From contig JAFKGI010000009.1 of the NCBI GenBank assembly GCA_017307785.1, positions 1 through 64,000 on the forward strand: 64,000 nt of DNA, read 5' to 3'. Within the stretch, counting starts at the first letter, position 1, and each line of letters begins with the position of its first letter. Below, in pieces: positions 17,856 to 26,149 of this stretch. The position numbers and the translations under genes are program-made. The stretch comes from Vulcanimicrobiota bacterium (GTDB taxonomy: Bacteria > Vulcanimicrobiota > Xenobia > Xenobiales > JADMJV01). The notes beneath the pieces are model-generated. The model was not told where the DNA came from. It ran no database searches and worked only from the letters and a program-made list of their open reading frames with translations.

Positions 17856-18515
17856 TTGAGCTCTTCCCCGCAGTGGCATGAATGGGCCTGGGTTCGCCTG
17901 GCATTGTATGCCCTGTGTGGCGGACTGGTCGCTCTCTACCCTCAGAACGACATCTGGTTGCGCGGACTGGCCGGTTGGGTGGTGGCCTCGACCGTGGCTC
18001 TGGTCTACCAGGGCTGGCAGATTCTCCACACCAACCCGGAGAAAACCCGCAGGCGCGCCAGTCTGGAGGACCCGGGCCGCACCATCGTGTGGCTGATCAT
18101 CCTGACCGGCTGCGCCTTTAGCCTGGCGGCTTCGCTGGTTTTAATGGGCGAAAAGGAAATGGTGGCCAATCGCGGTCTGCTGGTCTGCGCCTGTTTGTGG
18201 GCAGTTCTCAGCGCCTGGTTTTTGACCCACACCTCCTTTACGTTACGTTACGCGCATTTGTTCTACCGGGACGAAGGGAAAGAAGGCGGCCTGGAAATTC
18301 CGGGCGGTGAGGCTCCCGACGACTGGGACTTCGCCTACTTTTCTTTCACGCTCGGGATGTGCTTTCAGACTTCCGATATCGGCATCAGCGACCGGAGTAT
18401 CCGACGCACCGCCCTGCTTCACTCCATCCTGTCCTTCTTTTACAACACCGCCATCCTGGCCCTGACCTTCAATCTGATCATGAACCACCTCGGCGAACTG
18501 TTTCAGTCGAAGTAG
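17856..18515 (+). CDS. DUF1345 integral membrane protein
   Basis: A 219-residue membrane protein with five predicted hydrophobic segments and the DUF1345 signature: WFLTHTSFTLRYAHLFY around residues 122-138, and DFAYFSFTLGMCFQTSDIGI around 155-174. Family members are uncharacterised inner-membrane proteins. It starts at a TTG, divergent from the MATE gene with about 60 bases between starts. Its 3' end overlaps the convergent amidinotransferase by 13 bases. Confidence 0.82.
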   Translation: MSSSPQWHEWAWVRLALYALCGGLVALYPQNDIWLRGLAGWVVASTVALVYQGWQILHTNPEKTRRRASLEDPGRTIVWLIILTGCAFSLAASLVLMGEKEMVANRGLLVCACLWAVLSAWFLTHTSFTLRYAHLFYRDEGKEGGLEIPGGEAPDDWDFAYFSFTLGMCFQTSDIGISDRSIRRTALLHSILSFFYNTAILALTFNLIMNHLGELFQSK

Positions 18516-19618
18516 GACTGGAGCGTGCCGCGCCGGCGAATGTCGAGGGTGGCGCAGTGGAAGGCTCCTCCGAAAGGGGCGAAGCTGGTGAAGGGTAGAG
18601 GAATAGGCTCCAATCCCCAGTCTTTGAGAGCGCGAATCATCGACTTTTGGTGATGCTCCACGATGATTCGCTTATGGTCGAGCATCAAAGTGTTCATGCT
18701 CAGCCAGGCACTGCACAGCGAAATGATCTGACCGGGAGCCTTGTCGGGGCGTGGTGCCTGCAGGACGTCCCACTTTTTCAAGATCGGCGGCAGTCGGTCC
18801 ACATCGATGAAGTCGGGGTTGACCATGACCTTGCCGGGTCCCAGGGGAATGAAGGTCGAGTCGATGTGCATCGGCTGGCGACACTTGCTCTCCAGGATGT
18901 GAATTCGATAGTCCTCACCCAGGTGCTGGCGCAGCCAGTCGATCCCGCTCAAGTTGGTGACGTTGCTGCGCGTGACGAAGATATCGCGGCCGCAGCGGGT
19001 GAAGTCGGCCGCGTCGAACACCGGCTCCGCTTCCGTAATCACGTAACGCATCGGTTCGTGGTCTTTGGGAACGGTGAAGTTGAAGTCGTACAGGTCGTCC
19101 TTGAGACTGGGCCGCGGCGCCGAGGTCCAGCGTGCGCCGTAGCGGTGATATTCCTGGAACAGCTTGCGGTAAGCCAGACCTTCGAAGTGCCGGCAGCGCC
19201 AGGGCATCGGGGTCTCGATGATCTCGTCGCCCACCACCAGGAAGCCATCGCGCGGACAGGCTGTGCAGAAGCCTCGACTTTTCCAATACGGAGTGCGAAT
19301 CCACTGACGTCCGTCCAGGGGGTCCGGCTGGCGAACGGTCACTCCCTCGCCTCGAAGCACCTCGATCAAGCGCTCGATTTCACGTTCGGCGGGTTTGACC
19401 ATAAAGCCGGGATAGCGGATGCCGGCGAAAAGGGAGAAGAGCGGACGGACTCGCCGGGGAACGCTGATGTTGATGCTGATGTGATTGCTGGGAATGACGG
19501 CTCCGTCGAGGCGGCCCACGATGATTTCTTCGAGCGGATCCCACTCGTTGTAACTATTGACCGGGCACGGGCCTTGCGTGGTAGTGGACGGGCGATCCAG
19601 CTGGGTGGATGGGTGCAT
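18503..19618 (-). CDS. Glycine (arginine) amidinotransferase, AGAT type
   Basis: The protein should transfer the amidino group of arginine to glycine or a related amine, giving guanidinoacetate plus ornithine. The 371-residue sequence carries the full catalytic triad of animal AGAT: D205 in EPVFDAADF, H251 in QPMHIDSTFIPLG and C355 in GGAFHCATLDIRRRG. It ends RRRGTLQSYFD, nearly identical to the vertebrate enzyme by memory. Bacterial relatives include CyrA and SxtG of cyanotoxin pathways. No guanidinoacetate methyltransferase or biosynthetic cluster is nearby. The ATG follows GGAGG at 7 bases. The amidine acceptor is uncertain. Confidence 0.88.
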   Translation of the reverse strand: MHPSTQLDRPSTTTQGPCPVNSYNEWDPLEEIIVGRLDGAVIPSNHISINISVPRRVRPLFSLFAGIRYPGFMVKPAEREIERLIEVLRGEGVTVRQPDPLDGRQWIRTPYWKSRGFCTACPRDGFLVVGDEIIETPMPWRCRHFEGLAYRKLFQEYHRYGARWTSAPRPSLKDDLYDFNFTVPKDHEPMRYVITEAEPVFDAADFTRCGRDIFVTRSNVTNLSGIDWLRQHLGEDYRIHILESKCRQPMHIDSTFIPLGPGKVMVNPDFIDVDRLPPILKKWDVLQAPRPDKAPGQIISLCSAWLSMNTLMLDHKRIIVEHHQKSMIRALKDWGLEPIPLPFTSFAPFGGAFHCATLDIRRRGTLQSYFD

Positions 19619-19693
19619 CTGGGGACCTCCATGGCGTTAAGATTTCTTGACACCCCGATACAACCTTTGATCCCCCCGGATGCGTTCCTGTCT

Positions 19694-20926
19694 TTACTCC
19701 CGAATGACCCGCCAGATCCGGTTGCCCCCGTCGTCGGCCACCAGCAGGGCGCCGTCCCAGCCCACGGATACCGCTACCGGGCGACCGTAAACTTCGTTGC
19801 GATTGAAGTCTGGAATAAAGCCCGTCAGGAAGTTTTCCGGCGGTCCGGCCGGACGTCCGGCCGCGAAGGGCACGAACATGACTTTGTAGCCGCTCAACTC
19901 GGAGCGGTTCCAAGACCCGTGCTGCCCAATGAACGCTCCATCTTGATAGCGAATGGGAAAATGGTCCCCTCGATAGAAAGTCAGTCCCAGGGATGCCGTA
20001 TGAGCTCCCAGCGCCAGGTCCGGAGTGAGGGCGCGGTCGGCCATGTCCTGGTTTTGCGGCTTGACCCGCTGGTCCATCCTCTTGCCGTTGTAGCTGAAGG
20101 GCCAGCCGTAGAAGCCGCCGTCCTGGAGAGAGGTCAGGTAGTCCGGAGCCTCGTCGTCGCCTAACCCGTCGCGTTCGTTGACCACCGTCCAGAGTCGGGT
20201 GTTTCCGGGCGCCCAGGCCAGTCCGACCGGATTGCGCAGACCACTGGCGTAAACGCGCTCGGCCCCGGTTCGGAGATCGATTTCCAACACGTTGGCGCGC
20301 CGCTGTTCCTCTTCCAGTCCGTGCTCGGCGATGTTGCTGGCCGAGCCAACCGACACGTAGAGTTTCTGCCGAGCTTCGTCTGCCAGCAGATTGCGGGTCC
20401 AGTGGTTGTTGTAGCCGCCAGCCGGCAACTCGGCCAGGCGCTTCCCAGGACCCGAGGGAGCCAATTCTCCCAGCTTGTAAGGGTAGGAAAAAATCCCGTC
20501 TGTGTTGGCTACCAAAAACTGGTCGCCCGCGATGGCCATGCCGTAGGGCTGAGTCAGGCCGCTCAGAAAGGTCGTCTGGACCTCGGGTTTCCCGTCACCA
20601 TTGGCGTCTCGCAGCAGAGTAATACGGTTGGCCGACGGTTCCAGGCGCTGTGCCTGGGACGCGCCACTCAGGTCAGCCCCCAGCTTGCCGATGCCGCTTG
20701 CTTCACTATTGGCCTCGGCCACAAACACATCGCCGTTGCTGGCCACAAAGAGATTGCGCGGGCTTACCAGATTGCGGGCAAACTCCTGAACGCGAAATCC
20801 GGGGGGAGCCTTTGGGGTTTTGCCCGCAGGCCAACCCACCACCCGACAGAATTTGCTCGACTGTAGGGGTAAGCAGCCGACGATGCCCGCCAGCGTAAGG
20901 AGACTGAGTGCCAGTGTCTTGCGCAT
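19694..20926 (-). CDS. PQQ-type sugar dehydrogenase (sorbosone dehydrogenase-like) lipoprotein
   Basis: A 410-residue exported beta-propeller of the glucose/sorbosone dehydrogenase family, which oxidises sugars with PQQ. The N-terminus MRKTLALSLLTLAGIVGC is a lipoprotein signal with cysteine at the lipobox, so the protein is anchored to a membrane surface. Propeller motifs visible are YGMAIAGDQFLVANTDGI, NNHWTRNLLAD, SGLRNPVGLAWAPG and HGSWNRSELSGYKV. I start at the ATG at 20926, which has GAGG 5 bases upstream; an upstream start at 20947 would add 7 residues before the signal peptide. No PQQ biosynthesis gene is in the window. Confidence 0.85.
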   Translation of the reverse strand: MRKTLALSLLTLAGIVGCLPLQSSKFCRVVGWPAGKTPKAPPGFRVQEFARNLVSPRNLFVASNGDVFVAEANSEASGIGKLGADLSGASQAQRLEPSANRITLLRDANGDGKPEVQTTFLSGLTQPYGMAIAGDQFLVANTDGIFSYPYKLGELAPSGPGKRLAELPAGGYNNHWTRNLLADEARQKLYVSVGSASNIAEHGLEEEQRRANVLEIDLRTGAERVYASGLRNPVGLAWAPGNTRLWTVVNERDGLGDDEAPDYLTSLQDGGFYGWPFSYNGKRMDQRVKPQNQDMADRALTPDLALGAHTASLGLTFYRGDHFPIRYQDGAFIGQHGSWNRSELSGYKVMFVPFAAGRPAGPPENFLTGFIPDFNRNEVYGRPVAVSVGWDGALLVADDGGNRIWRVIRE

Positions 20927-21007
20927 ACCCTCATTGTAAGAAAACACCCCACAGGTGTTCGAGGTATCTGGGTCACGCGCCGCAAGGGTTGTTGTCCTGC
21001 GCCGAAT

Positions 21008-21553
21008 TCAGGCCTCGGGTTGAATGAGGGCGAGGACGGTATCAGCGATTTGCCGGTTGCGGCAAGGGAAGTCGAGCACCCGCCCGTCTCGAGTCGTGAC
21101 GACCAGGCGCCAGTTGCTGCCAGCAGAAGCACCGTTCATGTGCAGCCTGGTCTCCGCCAGTTCTGCAGCCGTGATTTCCTCTCGGCGCACGACGGTGATG
21201 CCTACCCCGCGAGCGGTCAGCCAGAGAGGCCCGAGAGCCAGGCGGCTGTAGCGAGTCGCCCGGGTGAAATCAGCCTGAAGTTCCTGAAGAACCTGGTCGA
21301 CGGGTCCGTAGCGCTTCAAATCCTGGACCGTATGGTGGGCCTTGGGGTTGAGAAGCATCGGGGAGGCGATGCCCAGGCCGAGCAGCGACATGACCGCGGC
21401 GGTGGCCCCCGCGAAGCGGAGAGCCGCGTTGTCCCGGGACTGCTCCATACCCAGCCACGGGTAGAGGCCGGCGGCTGCGAAGAGGAGGCAGAAGATCAGG
21501 GCGTTGCGGCCGTCCTGGCGGAGGTAGTCGAGCAGATAGTTGCGCTGGAACAT
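21008..21553 (-). CDS. Hypothetical membrane protein with a PH-like C-terminus
   Basis: I do not recognise the family with confidence. The 181-residue protein has two hydrophobic segments (residues about 18-35 and 48-66) near the N-terminus. They are followed by a soluble domain whose strand pattern (GPLWLTARGVGITVVRREEI, then SNWRLVVTTRDGRVLDFPC) resembles the membrane-associated PH-like domains of DUF6709-type proteins. The C-terminus is a helix (ADTVLALIQPEA). It is a monocistronic leftward gene between the dehydrogenase and recX. No functional inference is possible. Confidence 0.65.
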   Translation of the reverse strand: MFQRNYLLDYLRQDGRNALIFCLLFAAAGLYPWLGMEQSRDNAALRFAGATAAVMSLLGLGIASPMLLNPKAHHTVQDLKRYGPVDQVLQELQADFTRATRYSRLALGPLWLTARGVGITVVRREEITAAELAETRLHMNGASAGSNWRLVVTTRDGRVLDFPCRNRQIADTVLALIQPEA

Positions 21554-21655
21554 CAGGCCTCGCTAGTTCCGCGCGGTCTACGGAAATTCATCCAGGTGGG
21601 AGTGGTCTCAGCCACGGGTACCGGAAAGTCCGCCACCACCGGAAGGTCCGCCCGC

Positions 21656-21690
21656 AAAAACAGCCGCGCCCCTCAGAGGAGCGCGGCTGT
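21656..21690 (-). terminator. Terminator of the recA-recX transcript
   Basis: CAGCCGCGC (21661-21669) pairs with GCGCGGCTG (21681-21689), with a further imperfect pairing inside. On the minus strand it is followed by five Ts (21656-21660), 8 bases after the recX stop. Confidence 0.85.
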
Positions 21691-21697
21691 CGGTTTT

Positions 21698-22150
21698 CTA
21701 GGGCGATTCGGGATCGGGTAGACCGGCCAGGGCCTGGCGGACCACGCTGTAGCCAAAGCCTCGCCTTTGCAAACGGGCGGCTACCTTCTCGGGATCGATA
21801 CCGCGTTCCAGCCAGCGTTCTGCTAGCTGTCGGCAGCTCAGGTCCTCGTCCAGGGGAGCGCCCTCGGGGAGCCCTCGCTTGTACTCCTCTTGACGCAGGC
21901 GTCGCTGGCTCCAGCCGACCCGCTGGCCCTTGTCGGCCAGCAGGCCCCCCAAGCGCTCGTCATCCACGAAGTGCCGTTGCTGACAGGCGATCAGGGCCCC
22001 CTCGGCCAGCTCTTGCGGACAGCCTTTGCGCAGCAGATATGCCAGCGCATCGCGACTGCTCAGCTCAGAGCGGACCAGGCGTTCCAGGAGTTTGGCAAAG
22101 GCCCGCGGCGCCGTCCACTCGATCTCGACTCGAGCGGCCCGACTACGCAA
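21698..22150 (-). CDS. recX: Regulatory protein RecX
   Basis: RecX binds RecA filaments and limits their activity. The 150-residue protein shows the three-repeat helical pattern of the family: SSRDALAYLLRKGCPQELAEGAL, FVDDERLGGLLADKG with WSQRRLRQEEYKRG, and RQLAERWLERGIDPEKVAARLQRRGFGYSVVRQAL. It starts at TTG, 1 base after the recA stop, and so is coupled to it, and it ends at the shared terminator. The gene order recA-recX is widespread. Confidence 0.9.
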   Translation of the reverse strand: MRSRAARVEIEWTAPRAFAKLLERLVRSELSSRDALAYLLRKGCPQELAEGALIACQQRHFVDDERLGGLLADKGQRVGWSQRRLRQEEYKRGLPEGAPLDEDLSCRQLAERWLERGIDPEKVAARLQRRGFGYSVVRQALAGLPDPESP

Positions 22151-22151
22151 G

Positions 22152-23183
22152 TTACGCCTCGACTTCTACTTTCGAGGCCTCTCCGTTGCGGGAGGAGCGG
22201 TCCATTCCGGAGATGGAACGCACCTGACGCTCGATGTTGTCGGCCACGTCCGGATGCTCTTCCAGGAAGGTGCGAGCGTTGTCGCGTCCCTGTCCGAGGC
22301 GGGTGTCACCGTAGGAGAACCAGGTACCGGATTTGGAGAGCACTCCGGCCTCGACGCCGACGTCCACCAGGCTGCCCTCGCGCGAAATGCCCTTGCCAAA
22401 GAGAATGTCGAACTCGGCCTGGCGGAAGGGGGGAGACAACTTGTTCTTGACGATTTTCACTTTGACGCGGTTGCCCACGATTTCGCCACCCTGCTTGAGC
22501 GAGTCGGTGCGGCGGATTTCGACGCGCACGGAAGAGTAGAACTTGAGAGCGCGTCCACCGGGGGTCGTTTCCGGGTTGCCGAACATTACGCCGATCTTCT
22601 CGCGGATCTGGTTGATGAAGACCACCGCCGTGCGGCTCTTGGAGATGACCGCGGTCAGCTTACGCAGCGCTTGCGACATCAGGCGAGCTTGCAGACCGAC
22701 GTGGGCGTCACCCATCTCGCCTTCGATTTCGGCGCGGGGCACCATGGCCGCCACCGAGTCAACGATGACCACGTCGACGGCATTGGAGCGCACCAGCGTT
22801 TCCACGATTTCCAGTCCTTGCTCGCCGGTGTCCGGCTGAGCTACGTAAAGGTTGTCGACGTCGACGCCCAGGTTGCGGGCATAATTGGGGTCGAGCGCGT
22901 GCTCGACGTCGATGAAGGCCGCGATTCCGCCCATTTTCTGGGCTTCCGCCAGCAGATGCAGGGTCAGGGTGGTCTTACCGGACGATTCCGGGCCGTAGAT
23001 TTCGGTGACGCGACCGCGGGGAATGCCGCCGATTCCCAGGGCCATGTCGATGGCGATGGAGCCGGTCGGAATGGCGGGGACTTCGAACTTGGCGCTGGCC
23101 TCGCCCAGTTTCATGATCGAGCCTTTGCCAAACTGACGCTCGATTTGCGCCAGTGCGTTTTCAAGAGCTTTATGCTTTTCCAT
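22152..23183 (-). CDS. recA: Recombinase RecA
   Basis: RecA binds single-stranded DNA, drives strand exchange and activates LexA self-cleavage. The 343-residue sequence has the Walker [11 protein letters not shown] (about 65-74), Walker [16 protein letters not shown], the L2/DNA loop region with [21 protein letters not shown], and the C-terminal domain. The start ATG follows a GAGAGG-like sequence (on the minus strand AGGAACCTCTCACT precedes it). It is divergent from purB, with 168 bases between them that hold its promoter and paired TTCGAA motifs. Confidence 0.97.
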   Translation of the reverse strand: MEKHKALENALAQIERQFGKGSIMKLGEASAKFEVPAIPTGSIAIDMALGIGGIPRGRVTEIYGPESSGKTTLTLHLLAEAQKMGGIAAFIDVEHALDPNYARNLGVDVDNLYVAQPDTGEQGLEIVETLVRSNAVDVVIVDSVAAMVPRAEIEGEMGDAHVGLQARLMSQALRKLTAVISKSRTAVVFINQIREKIGVMFGNPETTPGGRALKFYSSVRVEIRRTDSLKQGGEIVGNRVKVKIVKNKLSPPFRQAEFDILFGKGISREGSLVDVGVEAGVLSKSGTWFSYGDTRLGQGRDNARTFLEEHPDVADNIERQVRSISGMDRSSRNGEASKVEVEA

Positions 23184-23269
23184 AGTGAGAGGTTCCTTTA
23201 CTAAAGTAGCGGGTGTCCGCCGGGCTCCTGGGGGAAAGTGGATAAGTTAACTTTTGTCTCTCGGTGAAC

Positions 23270-23312
23270 ATTATACAACGGTAATTGAAACCCTTTCGAA
23301 AGTGATTTCGAA
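23270..23312 (-). promoter_or_regulatory. recA promoter with paired TTCGAA motifs (candidate SOS operator)
   Basis: On the minus strand a perfect TATAAT (23270-23275) lies 87 bases before the recA start. The expected -35 area is overlaid by two TTCGAA palindromes at 23295-23300 and 23307-23312, 12 bases apart (slightly more than one helix turn). The first is part of the longer palindrome CTTTCGAAAG. This is the position expected for a LexA-type repressor site, although the motif is not the E. coli or Bacillus consensus. Operator role inferred. Confidence 0.5.
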
Positions 23313-23351
23313 TTTTGCAGGGGGCCAAGAATTTTCCCAAAACCTGGGGGC

Positions 23352-24746
23352 ATGCAGAATTTGCTTGAGTTTCCCGATCCCCTGGTGGGTCGTTATCTCC
23401 ACTCCGAGGGGATGCTCCCCCTCGCTTCCGAGGTGCTTTCCGAAGGCGCCCTCTACCTGCGCTACGCCCTACCCGTCGAGGTGGCGCTGCTCGAAGTGTT
23501 GGCTGAAGACGGTTGGTTCGACAAGGCACTGTTGCCCGCTGCCCGGGCCGCCGCCGAGGAAGTTAGTCTGGACGAGTTCCAAAAGGAAGAAGCCCGCGTT
23601 CGTCATGATTTGAAAGCGCTGGTCAACGTTTACGCGGCCCGCTGTCCCGAGGCGATCCGCAGCTATATTCATCTGGGAGCCACTTCTTACGATGTGCTGG
23701 CCAACGCTCACCTGCTGAGACTGAAGGCCGGCGTCGAGCGAGTGCTTTTGCCCGAGCTGGACCGCTGTCTCCAAGAGCTTTCCCGGCTTGCCGAGAAATA
23801 CGCATCCACTCCGCAGATCGGACGGACCCACGGTCAATACGCCGAGCCGATGACCTTCGGATATTCCATGGCCGTCTACCTGGAGCGGCTCGGATGGTGC
23901 CGCCTGGAGCTGCAACGAGCGGTAGAGAATCTGCGGGGCAAGTTCTCCGGCGCCGTCGGGGCTTACACCACTCCGGGCTTGCTCCATAAGGACGCCCGCA
24001 ATGTGGAAGAACGAGTTCTGGCTAAGGTGGGCCTGGTCGCGGCTCAGACGGCTACTCAGATTACCTTTCCGGAGCCGGCGCTGGCGGTGCTCCATCACAT
24101 TTCAGCCGCCTTCGGCGTATTGGCGAATCTGGCCGATGACCTGCGCCACCTTCAGCGCAGCGAAATCAACGAAGTGGCCGAAGCTTACCTGGAGAGCTCT
24201 CAAGTCGGCTCCTCGGCTATGCCCCACAAGCGCAATCCCATCACCTGGGAGAACGTCAAGAGTCTCTGGAAAACCTTTATGCCGCAGATGATGACCTTCT
24301 ACCTGGATCAGGTGTCCGAGCATCAACGCGACCTGAGCAATTCAGCGTCCGCTCGCTTCTTGCCCCGTCTCCTGCTGGGACTGGCGCTGGCCTGCCGACG
24401 CACCTCCAAGGGGCTTGCCTCCCTGGTGGTGGACGAGAAGACGATGGTCGGGCGACTGAGCGAACTCAACGAAGTCGTGTCGGGCCCTCTTCAAGCTTTG
24501 CTGTCGGGCCTGGGGCTGGAGGACGCTCACGAGTATGTGCGGGTGGCCTCGGTAGAAGCGCGCAAGCAGGGCAAGGGTCTGCTCGAAGTGGCGGAAGCAA
24601 ACGATGAGCTAAAACCCTGGTTGGCCAAGCTTAAGCCCGAACAGTTGAAAGCTTTGAGCAAGCCGGAACTGCTCTGTGGCCCGGCCGAAGCAGCCTGCCG
24701 CCGTGCCCTGAAAGAATGGAGAGAGCGCCTGAAGCTTCAGGCGTAG
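23352..24746 (+). CDS. purB: Adenylosuccinate lyase
   Basis: PurB cleaves SAICAR and adenylosuccinate in purine synthesis. The 464-residue protein has the fumarase/aspartase superfamily signature SSAMPHKRNPI (about residues 291-301), with the catalytic serine in the preceding flexible loop, GRTHGQYAEP with the catalytic histidine (about 158), and the N-terminal LGATSYDVLANAH. It is divergent from recA. The last codons lie within an 18-base perfect palindrome, CGCCTGAAGCTTCAGGCG (24726-24743). This ends just before the stop and may form a hairpin at the transcript end, but no T-tract follows. Confidence 0.95.
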   Translation: MQNLLEFPDPLVGRYLHSEGMLPLASEVLSEGALYLRYALPVEVALLEVLAEDGWFDKALLPAARAAAEEVSLDEFQKEEARVRHDLKALVNVYAARCPEAIRSYIHLGATSYDVLANAHLLRLKAGVERVLLPELDRCLQELSRLAEKYASTPQIGRTHGQYAEPMTFGYSMAVYLERLGWCRLELQRAVENLRGKFSGAVGAYTTPGLLHKDARNVEERVLAKVGLVAAQTATQITFPEPALAVLHHISAAFGVLANLADDLRHLQRSEINEVAEAYLESSQVGSSAMPHKRNPITWENVKSLWKTFMPQMMTFYLDQVSEHQRDLSNSASARFLPRLLLGLALACRRTSKGLASLVVDEKTMVGRLSELNEVVSGPLQALLSGLGLEDAHEYVRVASVEARKQGKGLLEVAEANDELKPWLAKLKPEQLKALSKPELLCGPAEAACRRALKEWRERLKLQA

Positions 24747-24786
24747 TCCATCCAGGCCCACTCAGGGTGGACCGGAAACTGGTCAT

Positions 24787-24882
24787 CTGGTTCGGGTGTA
24801 TCGGTTTCCATCGTTGCAACGAGTGCATTCGCGGCGCAAGGGGAAATTCTTTCCTTGCAGCGAAGCCGCGTTGCCTAACCAG
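24787..24882 (+). ncRNA. Structured 5' leader before the 117-residue protein gene
   Basis: The 157 bases between purB and the next start contain nested complementary arms: CTGGTT (24787-24792) with AACCAG (24877-24882), GCAAC (24816-24820) with GTTGC (24870-24874), CGCGGC (24830-24835) with GCCGCG (24865-24870), and GCAAGG (24836-24841) with CCTTGC (24853-24858). The outer arm ends 4 bases before a GGGAGG ribosome site, so folding could gate translation. It fits no riboswitch family I know. The pairing is seen; the regulatory role is inferred. Confidence 0.4.
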
Positions 24883-24903
24883 AAAAGGGAGGTCGACAAG
24901 ACC

Positions 24904-25257
24904 GTGGCGGTAAAAGATGTAAGCAAGAGCACTCCCATTGTGGAGATTCTGCGCCGACTATTAGAGGGGGCCTCTCAGCCGATTCGACTGGAGGAACTGG
25001 CAGTGAACGCCCTACAAGCGTGGGGTCGCGATTTGCCGAACAATCCGTATGATGACATCGCGCTCGTCTACAAACTGGCGACCAAAGTGTTGCATTGCGA
25101 AATTCACTATGACGAAGTCGGCGGCAAGGTGCCGTTGATTCATCGTGATGACCTGTTGGAAGGACCCAAGCCGCTCAAATCGGTTTTGGGACCGGCCGAC
25201 CTGAATCACGTCGCCGATACCTTGAAGAACGTCAAGGTGTCGTTGCGTTCGAAATAG
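24904..25257 (+). CDS. Hypothetical 117-residue protein, possibly winged-helix
   Basis: I do not recognise the protein. I start at GTG 24904, behind GGGAGG (24887-24892) at a spacing of 11. An ATG at 24796 would place 36 extra residues over the structured leader and lacks a ribosome site. The N-terminal 80 residues (TPIVEILRRLLEGASQPIRL, then EELAVNALQAW and NNPYDDIALVYKLATKVL) look like a small helical domain of winged-helix character, followed by a beta-hairpin (HYDEVGGKVPLIHRDDL). No cysteine cluster or membrane segment is present. The 3' end overlaps the convergent membrane-protein gene by 26 bases. Confidence 0.65.
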   Translation: MAVKDVSKSTPIVEILRRLLEGASQPIRLEELAVNALQAWGRDLPNNPYDDIALVYKLATKVLHCEIHYDEVGGKVPLIHRDDLLEGPKPLKSVLGPADLNHVADTLKNVKVSLRSK

Positions 25258-26149
25258 TCTGATAGGCTAAGAGTCGTTCCGCTTCGCTGTCAAAGGTGAA
25301 GACGAACGATTGACGTTTTCCTCGAGACTTCTCGAGGGCGTCAAAGCGTAGGGCGGGCCGCTCCTGGGAACCCAGAAAGAGCGTGCCCGCCTTTATGTTT
25401 TCCGCCGTGTCGAAGCGAGCGACCCACTCATTCTCCAGCGCCACCAGCCACTCGCCTTCTTTTTGACTCAGGTTGGCGGCGGCTTCCAGAAAGCGCTGTT
25501 TCTCTTTCTTACCGCGATAGAAGCGGGCGCTTGCCAAGATTTTGCCGAGACTCTGGGCGGGTTCTCCGCCTTCGGGAAGGGCGCTCGCCTGGAACACCAG
25601 ATAGTGGCTGAACCAGGTTACCAGCAGTGGCCAGGAGCACAGTAAGCTCGCCAGCATCGCCGCGACCGCCCAGCGAGGGTCGGCCGGATGCTCGCCAAAA
25701 TTGACGTACTGGTTGTGATTGAATCTCAGTCCAGCCTGATCTTTCGGCAGCTTTTTTTCCAGCTCGGCGTTGACGAAGGCTACCATCCCGCCGACTTGAT
25801 AGGTCACGCCGGCCTTGGGCATATCACCCGTCTCGGGCACGCGCACATAGGTTACGACTTTGGCGGTCTCTTCCAGGAGCGGCAGGTAGACTGTGTGTTC
25901 CTCGCCCGCGATCTGGCCATCCGCCAGCACGGTGCCGTTGATCTGAACGTAGGCTTGCTGAGCTCCCTGTTCGAGTAGCTGAAGCTGACTGAGAGTCTGG
26001 GGCTGGCCGCCGTTTTGGCTGGCCTCGAGATAATTGCCCAGACCCCAGGTGAAGCCGCTCAGGCAAATCATCAAGAGTAGCAAATGGGGGGGGATGGCCT
26101 GCTTGCGCAGTTGCCCGAGCCTGGCCACCCACCCCAAGAGCTTGTTCAT
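25232..26149 (-). CDS. Hypothetical membrane protein
   Basis: A 305-residue protein I cannot place in a family. It has one hydrophobic segment near residues 22-40 and another near 160-185. Between them is an extracytoplasmic domain of about 120 residues rich in beta strands (QAYVQINGTVLADG, HTVYLPLLEETAKVVTYVRV), somewhat like TMEM43 proteins. After the second segment there is a cytoplasmic domain (ARFYRGKKEKQRFLEAAANLS, then ARFDTAENIKAGTLFLGS) that could be PH-like. The ATG overlaps the stop of the exported gene upstream, which itself overlaps dinG, so all three are probably cotranslated. Confidence 0.65.
   Translation of the reverse strand: MNKLLGWVARLGQLRKQAIPPHLLLLMICLSGFTWGLGNYLEASQNGGQPQTLSQLQLLEQGAQQAYVQINGTVLADGQIAGEEHTVYLPLLEETAKVVTYVRVPETGDMPKAGVTYQVGGMVAFVNAELEKKLPKDQAGLRFNHNQYVNFGEHPADPRWAVAAMLASLLCSWPLLVTWFSHYLVFQASALPEGGEPAQSLGKILASARFYRGKKEKQRFLEAAANLSQKEGEWLVALENEWVARFDTAENIKAGTLFLGSQERPALRFDALEKSRGKRQSFVFTFDSEAERLLAYQTISNATTP

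Noticed and set aside
24785..24830. tRNA-like segment (GGTTCGGGTGTATC) in the leader before the 117-residue gene
   Set aside because: It lacks an acceptor stem, anticodon arm and CCA-proximal pairing. The pairing present fits the nested leader arms instead.
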